From Echinarachnius parma (Eukaryota; Echinodermata; Echinoidea; Clypeasteroida; Echinarachniidae): a DNA stretch of 64,000 nt. The translations under genes and the position numbers were made by a program. The notes below the pieces were generated by a model, which was not told the origin of the DNA, did no database searches, and was given only the letters and a program-made list of their open reading frames with translations. Location: assembly GCA_037951105.1 (NCBI GenBank), contig JBAMJV010003320.1, forward strand, positions 1-64,000, read 5' to 3'. Below, piece after piece: positions 58,320 through 64,000 of the stretch; the stretch's first letter is position 1; each line of letters opens with the position of its first letter.

Positions 58320-58680
58320 CTTAAAGGCCCTGTCCCACTATCACGAATCGCCCCGATTTATAAGCCGAATCGCCACGAACTTAATGTCGTGACAATTCGT
58401 GACCAATCGGTTCTAAATAAGCCCCGCCTACCTTGTACGCAATACACATCAAGAAACTCTTACGACACCACCAAGATACCGTGACGACAACGCTGTGATT
58501 GTGCAAGATACCGTCACGACTTCATCAAGAGCAAACAAGAATCGAACAAGAATCAGCAAGAGTCGTTAAGAATAAGCTATATACGATGCTATCAAGACGT
58601 CGCCAAGATATCATCAAGACATCACCAAGATGTCAACAAGACCTCAACAAGACGTCGCCAAGACCTGTGTGTCACGTGGG
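58320..58680. repeat. 'aagacatcaccaagatgtc' short-period array
   Basis: From 58440 to 58670, imperfect ~12-bp units ('atcaccaagacg', 'tcaacaagacc') repeat. Upstream, 'aatcgccccgatttat' and 'cgtgaccaatcgg' look like part of the same GC-richer repeat, starting TTAA-AGGCCCTGTCCCACTA at 58320. Confidence 0.55.
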
Positions 58681-59149
58681 AAAGTGTCGTATTTTCTTTT
58701 CCTATGAACGTTATTTGTAATTATGTATAAATGCATGAAATGTTATTAAAGGCATCTGGTAAAAGTAGGAAAATTGTACTTTGAGCTGAGGGCACATGTA
58801 GGGACAAACGAACGTATTGTTGCAGGTTGTCTGAGGGCTTTCGCCTGAATATCTTTTCCATAATTTTACCTGAAAACAATGTGGCTGGGCCTTCACCATG
58901 TGTCCAAAGTTAGTTTTCTTCTTTCTTTTTACGAGGAAAGGAAAAAAACAAGAATCATAACGATCTGAAAATGAAAGTGCAATGAAAAGCTAGAACGCCC
59001 ATGCTTTTCATACCCAATCACGCACTTCCGTCTCGCATTTCTTTCTCGAAAGGCTGTTCCCCAAACAAATCAGAAACAAATGAAAGTGAAAACAATTTGC
59101 ATCTGTTTTAAGAGTGTTCTCGTATATAGGTTTTAAAGGTAGTTCAGAT
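58681..59149. other. Spacer, nothing recognised
   Basis: No feature supported. Confidence 0.3.
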
Positions 59150-59505
59150 TCGTCAAATGAGATGCGCGGCGCCATCTTGCATACGCGTTGCGCACGGTGC
59201 GTAATGCACGTTAGCTCAGTGTCATGCGGTGCGCGCAAACTAACCCAGTTCAAAATGGCGACCCACTACCGTAGAACATCATCGTCAAGCACCCCAAGCA
59301 CCAATATGCATCTTGCTTTTAAAGAGCGCCCGCTCTTTGTCCAAACGGAAAACTTTAATCAAGAATGCAACTAATGGTTAGGAATATTCATGAGGATAAT
59401 AATGGAGGTGAATCTCATGGAAACGTCTTTAAATGCAAGATGCGTATAGGTGCTTGGGGGGTGCTTGACGATGGTGTTCTACGGTATGTAGCATCCCCAC
59501 GCTTG
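59150..59505 (+). repeat. fam5 dispersed repeat, longest copy
   Basis: 'gagatgcgcggcgccatcttgcatacgcgttgcgcacggtgcg', 'gtgtcatgcggtgcgcgcaaacta' and 'gttcaaaatggcgaccc'. The parts 59266-59312 ('agaacatcatcgtcaagcaccccaag') and 59437-59492 are inverted copies, so this family has a hairpin in its right half. It shows the unoccupied site for the foldback element at 44793. Confidence 0.7.
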
Positions 59506-59523
59506 ATGCCCTTTAACGTACCC

Positions 59524-59835
59524 AAAGGGATCTAGTTACATTGCCAACATCCACAAAACTCAAGCGGTTCTATCAAACCTCATTGCAATCGTATTACCAG
59601 TAGAAACATCGAGCAGGTTTCGATTTTCCGAATTTCTTTTTCGTTATAAAGATATGTATGATTGAAGTGGTCAGATTTGTCACCTCTTATGTAATATTCG
59701 CAGATGATTTGTGGTAAATTAAAGATTTTGTTTGATGGCTTAGTTTTGATTTAGCTTATCATGGACAAAATGCACACGCATTAAAGTTAATGGCTGCAGA
59801 GCAAACATTTAATGGCCTTCAACCACTGATGTCAA
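59524..59835. mobile_element. fam2 MITE, left part
   Basis: The end 'aaagggatctagttacattgcc' and the interior ('cagtagaaacatcgagcaggtttcgattttccgaatttc', 'gttataaagatatgta') match fam2. The right end is not identifiable. Confidence 0.55.
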
Positions 59836-59944
59836 TAGATATTATAGATATATTGTTGGCCGATGGAAGTGGAGATGTGGATCCGCCATGATCTACGCCC
59901 ATAACTAAATGTCGACCCATACCACACCTACGAGTGCTCATAAT

Positions 59945-60700
59945 ATTAGGCTGTTTTCGCAAATGCTACGGAATTGCTGAGTACGGGGGAAGCAGTCAGC
60001 TGTGACCGTACCCGTACTCTGGCTACGTCGCGAACCGTTTGCAGTTTCGCAGTGAAGAATACGGGGAACGTCTCCTTGCTCGAGTGAACAAGCACGCTGA
60101 TTGGCTTACCCATTGAGATAGTATACTTCAATGGGCTGACCATGCCGCTCCGTACTCCCTCTACACCCGACGCTAATTCAGCCGACTACCGTCGTAGTTT
60201 TCGACGGTACGGGGAAATTTTCGGATTGAGTAGTACCCCCTGCTGAGATTAGCGTCTTTTCGCTCTGCGACGCATGTGCGGCGACGGGGGATTTAAATCC
60301 GCTGTGACCGTCCCCGTACTCTGGCTACCGTCGCGATCTATTTGCAGTTTCGCAATTCTGAATACGCGGGAGGTTCAATCGTTCCATTTATCATGCATGT
60401 TGTACTATAAGCATACGGTATAGGCAGTACAAATCACAACATACTGTGCATGCAGCGCGTGTGTACGAATCAGTGCATGAAACACGTGAGGCAGCGAGCC
60501 TCGCCGTCCAAGCGCTCTGATTGGCTGATCACGTACCCGCGTAGCGGCTCTACGACCGACGTTAATTCGGTCAAATACCGTCCTAGGTTTGGCCGCTACG
60601 CGGAAATTTTCGCTCTGAGTGCGACCCCCCGCTAAGATTAGCGTTGTAGCCACACTCCCGTCGCAGAGCGAAAAGACGCTAATAGCGTACTAGAACGGGA
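59945..60700. repeat. Tandemly duplicated GC-rich MITE-like unit
   Basis: Two ~300-350-bp copies in the same orientation share 'gctgtgaccgtacccgtactctggcta', 'gcagtttcgca', 'gctgattggct', 'cgacgttaattc', 'gcggaaattttcg' and 'gattagcg' (about 59995-60255 and 60300-60645). A perfect 25-bp inverted pair ATTAGCGTCTTTTCGCTCTG.. at 60248-60272 and its inverse at 60659-60683 encloses the second copy. It is probably a MITE with long subterminal structure. Superfamily unknown. Confidence 0.7.
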
Positions 60701-60717
60701 CATACACCGACACACAC

Positions 60718-61076
60718 TTAAAGGGATCTAGTAACATTGACACTGGTTATCTAATACCATGTTGTATCCGTATACAAAAAGAAGCATGTGGAACAGGTTT
60801 TGGTTTTTCAAATTTCCCCTCTGTTAAGATATTTACGATTGAAGTTTTCAGATTTTTAAACTATCCACTGAAAAGTCATAAATGTGTACAAAGTCATTGC
60901 TGTCAGCAATGAGTCAAGGAATATCACTTTGCATTTTTGCTTATTACTTGGCCATATAACATCCATTTAACGTGAAATTTGCACACAATACTCATATTCC
61001 AAATCACAAAACTACACATTTTACCAACCAGTCATCAATGTCTGCACATGCCAACAAAGTTAATAGATCCCTTTAA
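60718..61076. mobile_element. TTAA-flanked MITE, reference fam2 copy
   Basis: TTAA at 60718-60721 and 61073-61076; ends AGGGATCTAGTAACATTG and AAAGTTAATAGATCCCT. 359 bp, no coding. Clearest fam2 copy besides 51877. Confidence 0.9.
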
Positions 61077-61430
61077 ACTAAAAGTACAGAGCCTATAGCC
61101 TCTATCGAACTCCCAAACTCCCAAATTCCTCGTGTCATAAGGACGGGTGAAGGACTTATCTCTCCCTAGTTGAGGGATTAATCGGGCTTGTCTAATCCAC
61201 ACAGATGACGCCTTGTGACACTTTAACCCGAACTGGATACAGTAGTTGGGTTTGATTGCCAATATAGATACCAACGATGAACCCTCAGAGTATCAAATTA
61301 AATCGCAAGATCCACTTGAATTAGTTATTTAGGCAAGTTTAACATGTATATTTATTTAAAAAAAACAATACTTGAATCTTGGAAGAAGTTAGATATCCAT
61401 ACAAGTCATTCCACTCTTATCTATTCTGCA
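61077..61430. other. Spacer, nothing recognised
   Basis: No feature supported. Confidence 0.3.
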
Positions 61431-61753
61431 CATTTATGAACTTATCAACAGTTCTGATTCTATGAGTATTGTGACTATAGAGTCATTTATGAACTTATCA
61501 ACAGTTCTGATTCTATGAGTATTGTGACTATAGAGTCATTTATGAACTTATCAACAGTTCTGATTCTATGCGTATTGTGACTATAGAGTAATTTATGAAC
61601 TTATCAACAGTTCTGATTCTATGAGTATTGTGACTATAGAGTCATTTATGAACCTATCAACAGTTCTGATTCTATGAGTATTGTGACTTTAGAGTCATTT
61701 ATGAACTTATCAACAGTTCTGATTCTATGAGTATTGTTAAACTTTATAGAGTC
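61431..61753 (+). repeat. 53-bp minisatellite, six units
   Basis: Unit 'tcatttatgaacttatcaac...ctatgagtattgtgactatagag', with starts at 61431, 61483, 61536, 61589, 61642 and 61695. Units differ by zero to two bases, so the array is young. The last unit is broken ('gtattgttaaactttatagag'). Confidence 0.95.
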
Positions 61754-62440
61754 GACCATGGCAGTCAGAGGGTTGACAAATACAAAACATCATACAACTT
61801 AACCAACTATCATTTAGTAATATTTACACGCAGAGAGTGTAATTTACATCGACATGATGAGGGGGCTAAACATCGATAGTTGGTGGTCTGTGAAAAGTTT
61901 GTAACATACATAATATAAAACAGTATAATGTATATACGTTTTTATTTTCAAGTTTTCAAGTTTTGTTTAATACAAGTGCGTCGTCTAACCAGATTCAACC
62001 ATATTTCTCAATTACCTATTATCAAGGAGCTTGAAATTGAAGCTTCTTGCTATTATAACCATCAGTGAATATTCAAATAAATTATGACTAGTTGATGTAG
62101 GCCTATTATCAGAAAATCGTATATCAGTGTTTTCAACTTGGATTCATTGTACACGATAAGTGACAGTAGTATTCTTTCTATCCTCATGATTTGTTTCTAA
62201 CGGAAATATACGATTACTTGGCGCAAATTAGTCAATACCATGAGGGCTCTTTAAAATGTCATATTCTGTGAATGATATACAGGAGCTCAAAAGGATAACC
62301 ATCCAGCATTAGTATACTGATCCGCAGACCATACGAACTTCATTTAAAAGAGAAGACAAATAATGTCGCGTTTTTATTAATCATCAACTTCGAGTTTTGT
62401 TTAACAGAAGGTATTGTTCAAGCGATAGTTGTGATAGCAT
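61754..62440. other. Non-coding, nothing recognised
   Basis: AT-rich sequence without supported features. Confidence 0.3.
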
Positions 62441-62541
62441 TTAAAGGACCCATCAAGCTTGTAAACGCTGGGACGGTTTACATGGTAAGATATGGCATTG
62501 CATGGCTTCTGTATAAACCTCACGGCTTGATGGTATTTTAA
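62441..62541. mobile_element. 101-bp TTAA-flanked MITE
   Basis: TTAA at 62441-62444 and 62538-62541. 'ccatcaagcttgtaaac' near the left faces 'ataaacctcacggcttgatgg' near the right. Single copy in the window. Confidence 0.5.
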
Positions 62542-62639
62542 TTAAGTGCTGCCAGTGCGTAATTTAATACACAGGCTCGTGTATTCAAAGGAGGGCTGAA
62601 ACGGTGTCCCCATGTTTAATTAAGAATTATACACAAACA

Positions 62640-62810
62640 ATGCAAACAGTATTATGGTCATTATCATTCATATCATTATCCAGTTATACTGCCATGACTG
62701 TGGACATTTATGACGATTTGAGAGTCTGCAAATCCTCGATGGACACGTTAAAGGACAATGACACTTTGGGCAATTCTTCGTTTCATATCTATATGTTTAC
62801 AGGAAGCTGA
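62640..62810 (+). CDS. Weak small secreted-peptide candidate
   Basis: A plus-strand ATG at 62640 opens 56 codons (start MQTVLWSLSFISLSSYTAM, stop after MFTGS). The first ~19 residues resemble a signal peptide, but the context before the ATG is unremarkable. No splice donor or homologous family is recognised. It could easily be chance. Confidence 0.15.
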   Translation: MQTVLWSLSFISLSSYTAMTVDIYDDLRVCKSSMDTLKDNDTLGNSSFHIYMFTGS

Positions 62811-62975
62811 TTCAAAGGAACGAACTGTACACGTTTGGTTAAAATTGGTCAAGAAATAAGAAACGCATGATATGTTCGAAATGTCCAACGGAATCACAAC
62901 ATTATGCATGTAGTGAACGAAATGACCTATACATCATGGTACATTACGATTTCGCCCCAATTTTTGCGCCCTCTT

Positions 62976-63200
62976 TCATTTGACTGTGACTTCTGTTCGG
63001 CCTTCACTGCCGTATGTATAGTACAGGTACGTCCGAACAGACGTCACATTCATCTGATAGAATTTTGAAACTTGAAAGAAAATTGTAACTTCGGTAATTC
63101 CGTCCGTTGCGGACAAACGGTCATTTCGTCCATTTTCGACAAAACTTTCTTGAGCATTTTTGCTCGGCTTGGTACCAATGACTCCTCTCACTCTGCTCAT
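62976..63200 (-). CDS. Weak minus-strand ORF candidate
   Basis: ATG at 63200 opens 74 codons (start MSRVRGVIGTKPSKNAQESF). The first ~40 residues are polar and balanced; the rest overlaps a small hairpin ('tctgttcgg' at 62992 and 'ccgaacaga' at 63045). No good donor is seen. It lies head to head with the short plus-strand frame at 63259, 58 bases away. Confidence 0.2.
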   Translation of the reverse strand: MSRVRGVIGTKPSKNAQESFVENGRNDRLSATDGITEVTIFFQVSKFYQMNVTSVRTYLYYTYGSEGRTEVTVK

Positions 63201-63258
63201 GATTTCTAAAACGACTATATGTTAGGGTCTCCGTGTCCTTTAACTTTTACAAAAAAAC

Positions 63259-63351
63259 ATGGCGGCCGTGCACAACAGTTCTCTTTCGGAACTACTTATT
63301 TCTGACTCTCTAAAACGGGCATTGTTATCTCGTCATCTTCCTGGAAATTGA
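63259..63351 (+). CDS. Weak 30-codon ORF with good Kozak context
   Basis: 'aaaaacATGGCGGCCGTG' is a fine vertebrate-style start context. The frame encodes 30 residues (MAAVHNSSLSELLISDSLKR at the start) before a stop, with N-terminal character but no usable donor. It may be the start of an unseen gene with sequence error, a micropeptide, or chance. Confidence 0.2.
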   Translation: MAAVHNSSLSELLISDSLKRALLSRHLPGN

Positions 63352-64000
63352 AACTGTTTGTTCTCCTATACATTTTAAAATATTCTTTACTTTCTGTTTA
63401 TTAATAAATTCATAATAGAAGCAATGATGTATAACATCGTGTGTGGTATCAGTCGAGGCCACAATACCCCTTTTATTTTCACATCCTCTGGACTTTTCGA
63501 CCTTGCCCCCCTTTCCGTAAAACCTTGCTTCCACACAGCATAGCTATATACCCACCGACATAGCAGCAGACTAAAAAACAGAGGTAACCTAACCCGATTC
63601 TGTTAGTGCACGCTCAGATTATGTTTCATGGGGTACCTTTGGAAATCACAGCAGCCTCTATAGTGTTAAGTCAAAACAGATGTTAGTGTACTAAAAAACA
63701 TTGATTATTTTAAATTATTATAATGAACCCCAAAAGAAAATATACGACTTGAATTAAAAGGAACTATGCTCTGTTCAGGAACAGTTAGCAACAATACAGC
63801 GTTTGGTTCCCCGTTAATGTTAGTTAGAACTTGAGTTTGAGAAGATATTCCCGATTAACCCACGGCCACGGGTTGCGTGTTGACACGAGGAAGGTCGCTT
63901 AGGATGCGTAATCGGTGTTCGTGTTTAATTCAACCTTTCATATGCTTATTATTTTCAATGCATTGCATTCTCCGGGGTGGATATTTCTTTCTTTCTGCCG
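63352..64000. other. Non-coding to window end
   Basis: No repeat or exon signals recognised. The minus-strand frame at 63325-63534 is unsupported. Confidence 0.3.

Noticed and set aside
61431..61753. CRISPR-like array
   Set aside because: The 53-bp units are contiguous with no unique spacers, and the host is eukaryotic. The same argument excludes the 33 kb array.

Overview
The window looks like ordinary non-coding euchromatin of an animal genome, and it is not bacterial or viral. It is AT-rich, has single coding exons with GT-AG splice signals, and has no operons. It is crowded with short non-autonomous transposons, tRNA-derived SINEs, satellites and homopolymer C/G tracts. My best guess for the source is a marine invertebrate, perhaps a deuterostome such as an echinoderm or hemichordate. 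This is an impression from the repeat landscape, because no taxon-diagnostic gene is present.

Genes. The one strong coding feature is a long minus-strand exon at 3210-1093. It would add 705 residues, begins at a convincing 3' splice site and ends with a stop, so it is the last exon of an uncharacterised protein with an acidic middle and a helical, charged C-terminus. A second minus-strand exon with an ATG and a clean GTGAGT donor lies at 5010-4790, next to a CRE palindrome. It may be the first exon of the same gene, but its splice phase does not fit the long frame directly. A third minus-strand internal exon at 10278-10096 (61 codons, phase 1-1) has good signals at both ends and belongs to an unidentified gene. 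A few weak short ORFs lie at 25.3 kb and 62.6-63.4 kb.

Repeats. At least three interspersed families (called fam1, fam2 and fam3 here) have matching ends of the form TTAA-AGG and CCT-TTAA. Together with several single elements they make 14 insertions bounded by TTAA on both sides, about 5.8 kb or 9% of the window. Two of them are nested in older elements. hAT-type elements appear as a 1,083-bp copy with an 8-bp target duplication (37077-38159) and a 162-bp MITE (23394-23555). Three large foldback (palindromic) elements occur at 12205-13578, 44793-45606 and 57011-57556. The second is built from a short GTTCGTTATTCCGAAG-type repeat and interrupts another repeat family with an 8-bp duplication.

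Tandem arrays include a degenerate ~170-bp satellite (7.8-9.1 kb), a degenerate ~160-bp satellite (19.2-20.3 kb), a 525-bp trinucleotide mosaic with about 31 CTG units (28.4-28.9 kb), a ~95-bp satellite (33.0-33.8 kb), thirteen 84-bp units at 41.8-42.9 kb, a degenerate ~120-bp array (46.0-46.7 kb) and six 53-bp units at 61.4-61.75 kb.

I found no rRNA, intact tRNA gene, CRISPR array or autonomous transposase. The long open frames over the 28 kb and 42 kb arrays are products of repeat periodicity. The most interesting points are the splice-phase puzzle of the 1-5 kb gene, the foldback element at 45 kb and the heavy use of TTAA targets.
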